Origin: Rodentolepis nana
Taxonomy: Eukaryota > Platyhelminthes > Cestoda > Cyclophyllidea > Hymenolepididae
Direction of reading: 5' to 3'
DNA: 64,000 nt
NCBI GenBank assembly: GCA_900617975.1
Contig: UZAE01000001.1
Span: 1 to 64,000, forward strand
Below, piece after piece: positions 11,371 through 25,500 of this stretch. How positions within the stretch are numbered: the first letter of the stretch is position 1; each line of letters opens with the position of its first letter. A program made the position numbers and the translations under genes. A model generated the notes under the pieces. That model was not told the DNA's origin, made no database searches, and saw only the letters and a list, made by a program, of their open reading frames with translations.

Positions 11371-14300
11371 ACGGACATCGCTAAATCGAGGCTGAGCGAC
11401 AACAAATAATTGACTTAGGAATGACGCGCTAGTACAGCAGACTTTTAAAAGACATCGCTATTCTTTAATATAATAAAAAAATTAAAATATCAGGTTTATT
11501 TTAATTCAATATTTTTTGTTTTAGAATGTTGTCAGATATATATTTATGAACTTTATATTCAACATTTTAAGCTGAAAGGCCGCCTCTTATACATTTAAGA
11601 AGCTCTCAAGCATCAACATTTTTAAACGCATTTAGGTTGTCATTTCTGTCTAAATTAATCAATGACACAATTTTAGTTACAGTCAATTTATTTTGAATAA
11701 GTCATTTCCCCTCATTTTTTTGGTTAAGCAACTTTGCATTGTGCTGTGTCAAACTTTATAGAGACCTATCATCGACGCCTATTTAAATTAAGGACCTCTT
11801 CAATTTCCAATGTTTCATTTTGAGTTATCATCGATCAAATATATAATCGACAATATACTAACGAGTATATGAGCCCTAAAAGAGGTTACTTATGAATTTT
11901 AAAAAGGTTTCATAAAAATCTTTCCTCTAAAATAAAACTAATATTTTTGAGCACTTTACTCTTCATTAAATAAGATATTTATTCTACCCACAACAAACTT
12001 GCACAAAGTTGCATAGCTTAACAATAGGCAACAATTCGCGATCTTGAATTCCTTACAGAATATAATATCAATAACTTTGTACCAAGAAGCAATCGTTCAT
12101 ATAACTTTTTCATTCTTGGAATTCTAGTTTTTCCGGCATGAATATGGTGCTGACTAGATATTATCAGGCTATTGTTGACCCACACACTGAGTATGAGAAA
12201 GGTAAGATTGAAGCTTGTCTACTCAATGGCACTTTATATATTCAAATTGGCTTTTAATTCGAATACAAGTCATATTTTTATGGTCAATATTCCGATACCT
12301 GAGTCAATAATTGGTGGTGCATTGAATAATTCCTGATCTTTTAGGATTAGCGTGTGCCAGTATATTGGTGCGGATGATATGTAACCTTTAGGAAACCTCA
12401 CGGACTTCTTATCCTTGGACAGAACAAATCTTTTGATTTGAGCTATGCTTGCCTACTTTCTAACATCACGATTAGTAAGGTAAAATAAAATTGAAAGTTT
12501 GAAGCTTCTATCTCCGAAGTGTTACCTTTTAGTCTGATTTAAAAATACAAGAAAAGAACTTAGAATTCCTAGGGGCTATCGAAGGATTTCTGTTCATTTA
12601 TATACATTTATTTGAGTGAAATGCATATAAGTAATCGTTAGTTATATAAATGATTTGTTATATTTATATAAGTATGCCTTACTTAGATTAACCTAATACT
12701 GTTATGGTTATAAAAAATAAGGCATTTAGGATAGTCCATTTATGTTTTCCGCCTTTTTATAAATAGTGCGAAGAACTTAATTAAAATAAGCAATGGTAAA
12801 ATCGCCCGGTGAGTAGTGTACATACTTTTCCGATGGGTGAGGTGTTCTACGACTTGCGCATGTTTGTTGAATCATTTTTGTTGTTATATCTTCTATCATA
12901 GAGCATGATTACCATTGATGAGTTCTTTGCCAATTACAATAATTTGTCCTGAGCTTTCATTTGTGAATGGAAAGAGTGTGGTCAGTTGGAGCCAAACTTG
13001 GTCTGTTTCAAAGTAGAAACAAAGGAAGACTTTTATTGACTTCATGCTAAAATGGCTTTCGGATGTCTTTGCGTTTGGTTTTGGTTGCTCTAAAAATTGG
13101 AGGAAGCATTGAATTTTAGTTTTTCCGTTGTTTATGTTTTTGTGCGTCTTATCCTTGAGAATTTTTTCCGCCCCCTAGTATTATAGACCAAAATCTAATG
13201 GTACAATTTTAGCGTTAAACTAGTACGATGTACTAACTATAGCAAGTATTCGATAGTTTTAACTCAAGAATAAGCATATTTAGCTTTATTTAAGTTTATT
13301 ATACTATTTTACCTATTTCCAGATGAAACTGAATCGAATTTAAACGAAAGTACAAATCTAGATGACAAGTGTAGAATGAATATGATTGAACCTGATAATT
13401 TAAAGGTAAACACCATTGAATTCGAATAAAATTTAAAGAGTGTAATATAGCATTTAGGTAGTGCTTGATAAAGGTGAAAAAAGTACATCTCATGTGATCT
13501 CATGCGTATACAATCAATAACCAATCAGAGGCCAACGTTTGTTTAAGCGAATCCCCCCATGTTGATTATACCTAACTATACAGCATATACGCGTTGGGGA
13601 TCTTGATGAGCATATTCCCGCAATAAGTGCAGATACGAGAATGGCAAATTTATTTATTTCAAGCAGAAAATGTTTCTAATAAACATGAAGCTTTTTGAAT
13701 TTCTATTGTCTTTTTTATTTACTAAGCACAAAATCTTTCAGTTGCATTTAAAAATATTCTATTTCGCATGAAAAACTCTGGATGTTAATTTAATTAATCT
13801 TTGTAAAACCGTCTTCCCCCATGCCTCTTATTAGCAACTATCGATTTTTGATCAGGAAATATAATTATTTTCAAAGAACGTCTAGTGAAATGCATTCGCG
13901 TCTCTTTTTAAATTTTTGATTTATTTATTGGTATTTTGACTCGCTCAATATAGTCTTTTAACTAGTATTGTTTCAAGTGCCTTTTTTGGAGTATTTCGTT
14001 TACCTTGTCGAATACCACTTAATATAGATAAATCCATAGGGTTGTCATCAAAAGTGATATTGTCAAAGTTACAAAGAAGGTGAAAAATCAACCATCTCGT
14101 GCCTATCAGAAATAGTAGTGGTTTTTTATTAGGGCGGAATAGTAAGCAGGCAGCCACCTTTTACCTACCTCACTGAAATCCTTGATTTGCGTCGACTATT
14201 GTGACTAAAACAAAAAAAAACAGTGTTAATTTTAAAAATTTAAAATTTCCTAATTTATAATCCTATGGAAATAAATGATTTTTTAATTTCTGAGGTAAAT

Positions 14301-14386
14301 CTAGATGAAATCATGTATGTTTCGACCTTAGCCAAAAGTAAAGTAGAGATTAACCTTGTTGTGCCATACGTGGTTGGCGTTAATAA
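11371..14386. other. Long intergenic region upstream of COPS3 and CNTD1-like
   Basis: AT-rich, divergent promoter territory between the minus-strand CNTD1-like gene and COPS3. Apart from a weak two-exon candidate (12138-13405) I see no conserved coding block. Confidence 0.5.
12138..13405 (+). CDS. Weak candidate: two small exons of unknown gene
   Basis: 12138-12201 opens with an ATG (MNMVLTRYYQAIVDPHTEY...) and ends at a good GTAAGA donor, phase 1. 13323-13405 begins after TTTCCAG and ends before GTAAAC. The phases match and give 49 residues. A third exon is not clear: the next acceptor (before 13741) would add nine codons and a stop. There is no family I recognise. It could be chance, a short gene, or the relic of a larger one. 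Confidence 0.2.
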
Positions 14387-16206
14387 ATGGAAAACCTAAT
14401 AACAGCTATTCGAAGGGCCCGAGGTAAATTAGTTGTCGATTGCGCTAATTAAAGTGTAGATAATGGTTCACTCGTTGTATCGACGCTCGAGGGAAATGAG
14501 GAGGTATTGAATAAAAACATTTCATCTCTGGATCAATTTGTTAGTCGTTGTGAGACAAATTTCTGGACCTGTGTTCAAGCAGCTGTCATGTAAAGTACAT
14601 AATTAATTTTATCTTTTAGTCTAGCCAAATTGACAACATCTTCGACAGCAGAACCCCAACTGTGTTCGGAAATTCAGACTTTTTTTGAAGGCGCTAATAC
14701 TGATCACCTTCAATTATCGAAAAGAACAAGTACATAGTATAAACAAATAACTTTTCCATAGTTAGACGAGTTTGTAACCTATTGACGAAGAAACTAATTT
14801 CACAGTCTTCTGCAATTCGTGGTCTTCATATTCTGCGAACCGCTCTCAGTCAAATGCAAAATAGTTCAAAGCATCTAACGAGCTTACATGTCAATATTTG
14901 TCAGCTTGCAATTTCTGCAAAATTTTTCAGTCCTGTGATTCCAATCTTAAATGAGGATGTTCTTGATGTTGACACAAATGTTTGTTCCTTTAGTTTAAAT
15001 CTTAACTTTTTTGTTCTAGAAAAAAGCCTACTGCATTCAAGATACTCTCTTGTATTTCTATTATGGCGGTATGGTATACGCAGCAGTTAAAATGTGGGAT
15101 CGGAGTTACAATTTCTTCAGTTTAGTATGCTTGATTCCTGTTTTATATTTATGCACAAAATTGTAGGCCTGTTCGTTACCTAATTCGTGGTTTTCCCCTG
15201 TCGCATATTCGGCTGCTAAAAAACTCATTCTCGTTTCTCTTATTTACAAAGGAGAGGTTGGTAGAACCATTTTTAATTGTTCATTTCTCTTTTTTCTCAG
15301 CATATTCTTGTTTCCAATTTAGTTCAATCGGACAGATTGTAAGGTCTTTAGCAAAATCAAAGTATGTTCTCAATTGGACATTTGTGCTTGTAATATTTTT
15401 ATTCATTGATTTACAGGTTTTGTTCCTTTTTCTGTTCTAGGAGCAACTCGATCCATACACACGCTTAGAAGTCGCCTTTGCCTCGCAAGATACATCTTCT
15501 CTTCAATCGCTTGTTGAAGACAATCGAACTACTTTTGAACAGGTATTATTGATAATTTCGCTGAATTAATTCCTCTACTCTTTGTTAAGGATAAAAATCT
15601 CGGACTGGTAAAGCAACTGATTGACCGTCACATTAAATGCAGGATACAAAGCTTAACTGAAGTTGGTTTCTATCACTCTATGACATTTTTAGACTTATTT
15701 TTCACTATCGATAAATGATTTTGTTACCTTGGCTGGATTTGATTCGCCTACCACCGCTGAACAAAAAATAATTGAACTGGTAGATTTCAAATATTAGATT
15801 GATATGTTGTGTTTTTTAGGCTGCTTCAGAATCCATATTTGTTAAAATTGATCATAAATCGGGTTGTGTTCGCTTTCTTGATAATTCGGAACGCTATGAA
15901 TCCCCTGAAATGCTGGCAACACTTATCCAAAAAGTAAGATTCTGATTTATTGAAAAAATGGTACTTGACTCCCCTGACGACAGATTGTGTTTATTTTATT
16001 CAATTCTCCCTTAGATGAGAGATACAATGAATTACGATAGGCTTTTGAGGCAAATTAACTCTGAAGAGCAATCCCGAAGTCCAAATACTGAAAGCGTGAG
16101 TTTAGTTCGAGACTTTTCATACTAGTTTCCAATTCCAACGCACTCCTTTTTTCCTTAGTCTCCTGGATCTTCGCTCACCACAAGGAGGAGGCCCGCTGTG
16201 CATTGA
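14387..16206 (+). CDS. COPS3: COP9 signalosome subunit 3 (CSN3)
   Basis: Subunit of the eight-protein COP9 signalosome, which removes NEDD8 from cullins. Thirteen exons: 14387-14423, 14460-14589, 14620-14729, 14762-14979, 15020-15124, 15167-15260, 15301-15365, 15441-15542, 15590-15661, 15693-15779, 15820-15933, 16015-16095 and 16159-16206. They give about 420 residues, against 423 in human. Recognised blocks include 'RGLHILRTALSQMQ...LTSLHVNICQLA' (TPR-like helices), 'LLYFYYGGMVYA', 'AAKKLILVSLIYKGEV', and the PCI/winged-helix region 'TYFSLSIND...IFVKIDHKSGCVRFLDN'. Most introns are 30-47 nt. The end of exon 7 is uncertain: 15365 (weak GTTCTC donor, better length) or 15338 (GTAAGG donor, nine residues fewer); both keep the frame. 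The C-terminal tail is short and basic. Confidence 0.92.
14590..14619 (+). other. 30 nt intron in COPS3
   Basis: Shortest intron deduced here: GTAAAG donor at 14590, TCTTTTAG acceptor at 14619, phase 2. The flanking exons join to ATT and continue the CSN3 reading frame. Confidence 0.75.
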
Positions 16207-16247
16207 ATTTTAATAGACATCGTTTGTTTTTCATTCTCACCATTTAA

Positions 16248-16253
16248 AATAAA
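16248..16253 (+). terminator. Poly(A) signal of COPS3
   Basis: AATAAA 42 nt after the stop codon, 277 nt before the dynein start codon. Confidence 0.6.
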
Positions 16254-16530
16254 TTGGCTCTATATTTTCATCTTTTTTGTTTTTCCTTTTTTCATTTTAT
16301 TCACATAAGTACTTGTGTACTTAACTACTAGACTTGATTTTGCTATTCCTTGCTCTCAGTTCATCTATGGAAATTAAATATCGACGCGACATTACCGCTC
16401 CTTATTTATCCTATACTTGCGTATAGCAGAAAATAAAATCGATAATTATATTACCATCTAATTGGCGTTCGATTTTATCACTCTTTGACTTGAGTTAAAT
16501 GGAACTTTGTTACGTTTGGATCTGCAAATA

Positions 16531-19500
16531 ATGCTGACAGACGAAGACGTTAAAAACAAGCAGGTAAGAAATGCATCTGTAATACTTTGGATATCTAATT
16601 TTGTATTTTCGCAAATATGTATGCCTGCGCAATGGTCCTATTAGTTTTTCATTGAAATTAATGATGAAATGAGCGTGTTCTCGTCTTTTAAATTCATTTG
16701 TCAAATTATAAATCTTACAGAAACTTAAGAAACTAATGGATATCTTTTCTATCTCATTATGTAATGGTATTAGAAATGAATATATATACTTACTGGCTTT
16801 CTATTGTGTTTAAATTTATTAGGTAGAAAAGCAAATATAACTATGTACGTTTTTTCTTTTATCTACCTATTGGCAGAAATCAGTTACTTTTGGATAGGAC
16901 ATTTGTAGAACTTAATCACTTAGTTCACATAGGTAGCTTTTGAGCAGGGTGGAACAGGGAATACAAATTTTTGAATATATTCATCGCGCGCGAGGTACAG
17001 TCAGTTAGTATTCGGGGTTAATTGAGGGTAAACGGTTGGAAGTACGAATTTGTCTGCTAGGTAGATTGATATGGCCTTCAAGTTGTAAAATATAGTTTCC
17101 ACGCTCATTTACCTAGCTTTTGCAATATTTCATAAACTTCATCAAAGCTGGTTTATCAGTCCCATCATTTCTATATGTCTACCTCTTCCAATACCCTAAG
17201 CACAGCTAGTTGATGCTAGCTAAGCAACTATCAGGAATAATGTTCCCGATGGTAAGCTTTCGGATTCAAATAAGATCATTTGAGAAAGCAGTAATGAATG
17301 CTATTTAGTTGATTGGTTAAGTCATCTGAAAGAACAAGCAAAAACATTGAACATTAAATTTTAGTACATCGTTTGCACATATGTAAATATGTGTAACAGA
17401 TGAAACGTAAAAGCCACACCCGAAAAATGCATTCTTGCAATTCTTACTAATCGTTTGTCACAAGCTTTATACGAAATCTAGCTTTTCGACATCTGGTTTG
17501 AAGCATTTCATAGATTTCCCTTTAATGCAGCTTCTTGATTAGTCCCTTATATCTAGGTATCATTGATCTAGTCAATATTCAAAAAAGCAAATGTCATAGT
17601 ATGTTATCAATTTCAGTGTTAAGTCATATGGTACAATTGCTCAGACCTAGATCGAGACTTAACCAGACAAGGCTACTCCGGTTTTATTTACACATTTAGT
17701 ATTTAGTTTGCCCGAGTGATGATTGGTTGGAGAAGGTTGAAGGAAACGTCATTAGGCACTAAGCAATGTTTCAAACTATTATTCAGACAACAGAACCAAA
17801 TTGTGAGTGGTGGTTGACCTAGTCACCCTATAACCTCCCATAGCATTGCCATAGAGTACTATAGTAGTGGGAAGTACCTACGCTTCCGGTGTACGACAGA
17901 GTGTGCCTTCGCCTTCTTACCAATACAAAACTATTCTTAATGTTTACATGGAGTTTAACTGGACATTTTTTCCCATGTTAGTTATTGAAATTCATACCAA
18001 TAATCGATTTGGGTATACTACTAACTCTCTTAGAAAAATGCCCCTTCTGCCACCTTTAATTTCGAAATGAATTAATTAGTGGGACTAATCATCCGTATCA
18101 CGTTAACCATGGCATTACTGGGCCTAACCTTTCTCTATTTCCAAGTGGTTTTGTGTTGTTCTAGTTAAAACGACGTAATTTATGATGCACCAAAAAGATA
18201 ATTATTTCCACCAACATAACGAATAAGTTCAAAACGTTTTATAAAGAGCTAATGACTTAGATTGTTCATAGGGTTGACCCACGGCTCTCTATAAAATACA
18301 TACAAACCCTCTTGCCTACCCAATTAATTATCACAATCAGATTGGTTAATGGAGAAGCTATTTCAGGGTGTTAGTTGCTTGTGTCTTTGCGCCAACTCAA
18401 TAAACAGACGGTTATATAGTGTATAAGCAGTACACAAAATTGCGGCAGTTAAGTGTTTCCATCCACACTCATCGAAGTTGACGAGAAATTAAAGGACCTA
18501 AATTGTACTTAAGTTCAATGCTTGGCTCTCGTCATCGGATCTAAGGTTCCTCTGTTGTGGTTACTCCACACTCTCCCTATCACTCACTCAATCATCAAAT
18601 TCTTTATTAACCTAATATTCTGTAAATTAAAATTTAATTGGCCAGATTCCTCTTCCAGCCGTCGCACTTCTACTAATATACGATTCGAGTTCATGCAAAT
18701 CTCACGGACATTTCACAAGATAAAGCCGCTTTCGATAGTTCATCTTGCACTGGCTTCTAAAACTATACTTTGATAAAGAAGGATATTTGTATAGAAATAT
18801 TTCAAGTCGTGGACATAACTGAGTTAGTAACAGTGTAAGTGCAATTGAATGAGTGACAAAGCACAGGAGAAAACAATCATAAATTTTTATAAACTATTAC
18901 TTTTTCTTATAAGGATATGAAAGTTAACAAATTAGTTTCCCCTAAAATTACTGTACTTTTAAATAGGAGCGGATGCGCGAACTTCGAGAGAACCGTCGGG
19001 CGCAAATTGACGATAGTCACATGTACATCCTAACTCGGTTAGAGGAAGAATTTGGCGTATCACCTCAAACGGCTTCCGAGTGGCTTCTTGATGTGGGTCA
19101 ACTCGAAGCAATAGACGACTTTCTAGAACCCAACAACGCTAAAGTTCTGATGGTCACCTACACAGATCAGAATTTAAATATTCAGAGCCTTGCTAGTAAG
19201 AGTTGAATATAGTTGAATATTTGACCTTTATTCATTCTTTGCTACATGAGGACTTTTTGCATACTTGCAGAAGAAGCTTTCAAAATTCAGAAGAAATTGT
19301 TTCGTGGAACCAAGAGATACCTTTTCCATAATGGTCAGCTTCCATTTAAGACCGAAACCTTCGTATTCATGCGCGTATCTTTCGATGGCCTTCTGAATAG
19401 CAATAATATCAGCTCAGTGAGATATTGGCATAATGATTAAGCACCACTGCAGTTAATATGAACCTAATTTGAACACATTTACTGCTTTCAGGAAACGTTC

Positions 19501-22500
19501 ACTTGCAAACTTGATCCAAAAGCTGGTTTCTTGATCCCCATGTTTGACTATCTCAGGAAATTTATCTATCCTGGCGTTGAAGTTCAGGCGTCTAATCTTC
19601 AACAGCTAACCCCCAAACAGCACGCGGACTTCTGTGACTATCTGAAAAAATATTTGAAAAGTCTTCAAAGTAGGGCAACTCAAATATATGTATATATGCG
19701 CTTATCATATTTGTCTAACCCTATCTGGTGTGACATTGGCTTGCGACCAAACCAATGACCTTATTGTGATCCCAGCTCATCTTTCCCATTAGTTCCCTCT
19801 GTGTGCAGGGTGTACTTCAGTTTGATCAAGAAGGGTTGTGGGTTTTACAGTGGGAATATAAGCCTGTTTTAAAAGACTGGCTTTTAAATTTCAATCCACC
19901 TACCGACTGTGGACGATGTCCATTTTTACTAGCAACAAGTTGTCAGAAGTAGCACTGATAAGGATATAAAATGATTTTGAGACTGCCTGCAGGAAGTGCT
20001 CTTTGCAGAACAGAGCATAAGCTCCCTGATCCTAAACTATGTTATCAGCGTCCTGTCTACTCACTGTCATTGCTAGTCTCTAACTCATTATTGTTTTTAT
20101 TTGTTTCACAAGTATCACAATGAAAATGACCTCTAAATATTATTCCTTAGCCATCATTGATTGTTCCCAAGAGCGAATTTCGCTCCCACCAAATACACTA
20201 CACGATCAAGCCAATTCAGAAGACACAGAAGGTCTCATAGAATTGTCAAAGACCCCTGAGGGTCTTGGTCACCTTGAGGAGAATGCCAGCGCTTGGATGA
20301 AAAAGATATACGCAGTAAATTTCTTTAATGCTTTCCTTGACTAAATTCTAAACAGGAAGTGAAAGCCACAGAACTACTTCACGTTCAAACTGCAAACACT
20401 GGTCCTGAAAGTGAATTCAACTTCTGGAAGCGTCAGATGACTCGAATTAATTCTTTGGTAGAGGAATTAAACCGACCGGATATCAGGAAAGTGATTGCAG
20501 TTCTTGAACAAGCGAATTCCAATATTATTCCAGCAAGTTGCAATTGTCAAAATTAGATTCGCATCTTCCAGCTATGATTTTAAAATTATTTCTCTCCTCT
20601 AGGCCTGGAAGGAACTAGATACGAAATTGAAGCATGCTAATGCTGAAGCAACCGGAAATGTGCAATACCTTCATACAATTGAGAACTTGTGTGCACCACT
20701 ATGGACAACTGATATTGTAAAATATATGATTTTCTAATGCTAATGGTTTGTAAAAATCGTCATAATTTTAGAAAACTATGATATCCTGGATGCCGAATTT
20801 AATGAAGTCACTTAAACTGCTCTTTCAATGTTCTCCCTTTTATAACACACATTCACATATTACTGTTCTACTGGTCAAGGTAATGAACCAAAAATTCTAA
20901 AATAATTGAATTTTAAAGTAAATATCATGCTTAAAAATCACTGTTGCTCGATTGATGCGCCAATTTATTTAATGTGAAACATATACAATGTGTAGGGAGA
21001 CTAATTCCACTTATGGTGAAAACAATCAATACATCTCTAACTTATAGATAACCAATCAGATAATTGCAACTTGCAAGCAACTACTGACAGAAAACGGGAC
21101 AAAATCAATATGGGAACAGGATAGTGACGAGATGATATCACGAATGACTGATTGCATTGAAGTCAACCGAGCCTATCAGGCAGCCTATCAGACGACTCGG
21201 AAAGGGATGATTGATTCCAATGAGAAGCGGATATTCAACTTTTCCGAAGTCCAAACTTTTGGGAATTTGAATCTCTTTACCCAACGTCTAGATTACCTGA
21301 TCAGAGTGCTCAAAACTCTCAAGCAATATTCAGTACTTCACGAATTTGTTCTCGAAGGTTGGTGAAACCTCAATATTAGTAAAGTTACAAATAGATTGTA
21401 GCAATATAATTTTGTTGTAAATAATACAAAGATTATGAGTTTAAGTAAGTCATAACTTATTCTGAATTCTATCGACTGAATTGAATTCTTCGAGCATTTG
21501 GATAATAAATGCGCCGTAAGCTTGCTACTAATTGGAGATATGTAAAGTTCTTGTTAGTTATTTCCATTGTGCACAGAAGGCGCAGCTGTTAAAATGTGAA
21601 TCTGCGAAGTTGAAATTCAGCCGTTAGACGCTCATCCGATGAGCTCAAAACGGCACCTTTGATACTTGTATTTCGATTGCCAAAGCATCTCGTAGGTGTT
21701 GTCTATGTTCATCTGTAATCCTCATCACTATTAGCAAGTATGCGTGCTCACCCTACCATTGACAGCTTGACATTGAAACGATTAATGAAAAAGGGACTTA
21801 AGCTTCATAACTCTCGAAGTGATTTAACCCACATCAGTCAAGTACCATATCAATCCTCATTTTATCTATCTAGCCACCTCAATATGAACTTAAATGTCAG
21901 TAACTGGGTTGAATTTAATTCAGCCAAGTGTCATTCTTTAATTTCAATAGGCAAGGAGCCGATGATAGCCAAGCTGGATCGTTTAAAATCATCCATCATC
22001 TCCAAACCATACGACTACCTTGATCATCGAAATTCTAAGTTTGAAGCCGATTATGACGACTTTAAGGAAAAAGTTGCAGAAATTCACGTAAGTTCAACTA
22101 ACTGAAAATGCACTCTTAAACCTTCAATAAATAATATGATCAGTAATCACTTCTCTAACTAGGAAATGCTCCTTAATATAATCAGCGCCAATTTCGCCAA
22201 ACCAAATAGTTTAATGAATGCGGTTCGCTTGCAAGAACGCCTAGAAACTCTTAATATTCCCAATCTCGAGCATGAAACTCGTTATCTTCAAATATGCGAG
22301 AAATTAATGCAAGAAATAGCTAGTGTGACAAAACAATTCGAGTCGAATTACGTGAATCCGCCATTGGCTCGCAATATGCCATACTTTGCTGGTAGAATTG
22401 CTTGGGCCAGAAATTTGTACCGAAGGCTTGAGGAGCCTATGGATGCTATCTGTACTAAGGTACCCAAATTACTTGCAACCAAAGAAGGTCAAGAACTTGT

Positions 22501-25500
22501 ATCCGCTTACAACATGGCATCAGCAAAGATAGTTGGTTATGAGATTTCTGCCTATTCAACGTGGACTAAATTGGTAGGATTCCACCTTTATTAATTAATC
22601 TTATTTTGGATTACTAATCGTTATCCGTACACTTTGCAGGTTCTCAGAAATTTGAATGGCCTTTCAGCTTCTCTAATTGTTTTCAATAATCAGCCATCGC
22701 CGTTTGGACGATTTATCGTTAATTTGGACCCAGATATTATTAATCTTCTTCGTGAGGTCTTTGTGATGGATAAGTTGCAGTGTCCAATACCATCGTTTGC
22801 AAGGGAAGAATTTCTAATCTCAAAATATATTAAGCAGAATTATGAGCAACTCAAGGTGGATATTTCTTTCTTTTGCATTTGGTTATTTATCAACGGGCTC
22901 TTGGCTAGTTTTACACTTGTATTTTTTAGTTTATGTGCGATAGATATTCGAAGATAACACAATCGATTCCCGAGCGGTATCGAACCTTGATAATTCCTAC
23001 TATGATGAGAGTCAATCGTGCCATAGAACCAGGATTGTATCTTCACAATTGGAATAGCACAAACATCATGAGCTATATCAATGCAAGTTACCGTAAAATA
23101 TCTCTTATTTATTCTACTACCTCCCGATTAGCGAATCATCATCAATTTAGTCATTCTCATTTTTTTCCTCCTATCTATTATTATTTCTTGATGATAAAAC
23201 AGGTTGTAACGTACAAAGGTCCCAAAAGACGTCTTGTCTAGACCAAATCCCTATAGAATCTGATTATTTCTACCAATGGGAGGCAGATAACATCATAAGA
23301 GGTGGTAAATGGGAAAAAATTATTTGATACCTAGTCATTATACCAATAATTATATTAATATACAACTTGGAAATAGGGTAATTGATGGGGAACACAAAGA
23401 ATACAGTTACAAGTTCCGGTTTACAATCAGTCGATACTTGCCATTAAATGGTGCATTTTGATGAATCAGCTACATATGAGAAGAGTTATTCGCATAAATT
23501 AGCTAACCTATGCTTTCGTTCCTTTTTTGTAATTACTGGATAGTCAGAATGTGAACTGACTTCCTCTAAAAGTGTTTTATTTTCAGAATGTTCTTAAAGA
23601 ACTGTCTGACTTGGAACGTCTGGTGAAACAAGTTATCGATATATCCGTTAAGCGAATTGATAAGACCTTGACAGAATTGAGTCAAACACCAATACTGCAG
23701 TTACCAGGACCCGATGAACAGACCCCAGAGTTATTTGATCTATTACGTCTTGCCAAAGATCAAATTGATACGGCAGCCGATTCAATGAATAGCCTCACAA
23801 TCACTGCACTCAAATCAACTGTCGATATGCTCAATATTCTACTAACTGATTATGATAAATTTGTGGATGATAATAATTTGTCAGATATTATTAATGAGGA
23901 GGTCCAACTTCGCTATGCACATATGGCAAACCAAGAACAGAATGGTTGTCATTTAACATAGATTAAATGTCTCTTGGAGTTTTTTATCAATTTTAATGTA
24001 AAATTTCCTTAAACTTAGGTCCAGGTCATGTTAAACGTCCTAGAAATCAAGAAGGTGATGCTGATGGGCAGACAGCAGCAAGAGCTTCTGATCACCATCT
24101 CCCCCCTGAAGTTCACGATTCACTGAGGACTGCAATTGAAGTTGCCATGGCTGCAGATCAAATGATGAAAAATTTGGGTGCCCGTGCGACAGAAGCTGTA
24201 TGCCAGTCGGTGAGAATAGCTCTCGATACAATCTTGGAAAGACTTTCTGTAACAGAAGCTGCGGGTATTCTCAAGGATGTCCCCATGGGAATGAAGGTCA
24301 TGTCAGGTAAGTTGATCATCAGTCAATTTTCGAGACCTATTTTCAAACACTAACGCTTCACAAAACCAGTAACAGTGTAAACTTAGTTTTATAGGTCGTA
24401 AAACTCTTCTATTTAAATTCAAAACTTTATATTATAACTACCTTTAGTATGGAATATATAGCATTTCTATATCGCAATCCGACCATTCTGATGGCTGAAG
24501 TACTTTTCGTCTTCTTAACAAAAGAAATATATAACCTAGTTGGAGTTTTCTTTAATCACCTCCGTGTATATTTCAATTATGAGGGTCCCAGGAGGCCGCA
24601 ATTTTTTAAAGTGATACAGCAAGCATTCGTTTAAGAAATATGCAACCAGAGTTCCTTTACATCATCTTAAGCCTCACTCCAAAGGCATCTTTAAGCCTTA
24701 CAATGGTTGCCATGACAAATAATAAAGTTCTTAAATAACTAATAAGCTAGTGTGTTCTTCGTTGGACCAGTCCAAGTATGTTCTACCACTTATTTAACAA
24801 TTTCAAAGTGCCAACCAGTGCCATTAAGAGTGATCCCCATTCTAATGCCTAAATTAAGCATTGATATGACTTCTGTTAAGTCGCTAAACATTACTTTCTC
24901 CGACATAGGGATATGCAGTTCCCCCAAATTACAGCTTACTCACATTTAGATTTCGTCTCTTGTAGGAAATATTCGTCCCCAACCTCTGGTACGATGCTAT
25001 GTTCGTCTAATCGGATCTCAAGTGGACATATCGCCTCGTCCAGCAGATATACAAACAGCTCTAAGAAGCATCGTCGGGTGTATTGAGAAGAGTTGTAAAG
25101 GGGTACTGGCTTGGGGTACTGACGGACGTAAGCGCGAAGTCAATGAAAGAACGCTAACTGACGCACCGGATCCTAGTATTTTGTATTATGAACCTACGGC
25201 AATAACGGTTGCTAGCATCTCTCAAATGTGTGAGTCATCTTTTCACAGTTACAATAATACGTTATTTGTGAGTACACTTTCCTACAGTCTAGTTTCGATC
25301 AAAATTTCCCATTTTTCTCCCCGAGTAATTAGTTTTTTTTATTCTTCAAATCTATTTGTAATGAAAATCACAAAGCTACTCCTTACCTTAAAGCATTGTG
25401 TTTTTAGTACGTAATCTTCAAGAATGTCATTCGCTGCCAAGACCATAATCTTCTCGTACATGCAGTGACTAAAGGCTTAGGCTACGTTAAAAGTGGTCAA

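Noticed and set aside
19810..19890. Possible extra dynein exon after GTGTGCAG
   Set aside because: In the phase left by exon 19492-19669 it hits a stop within a few codons. Splicing straight to 20151 matches phase and family.
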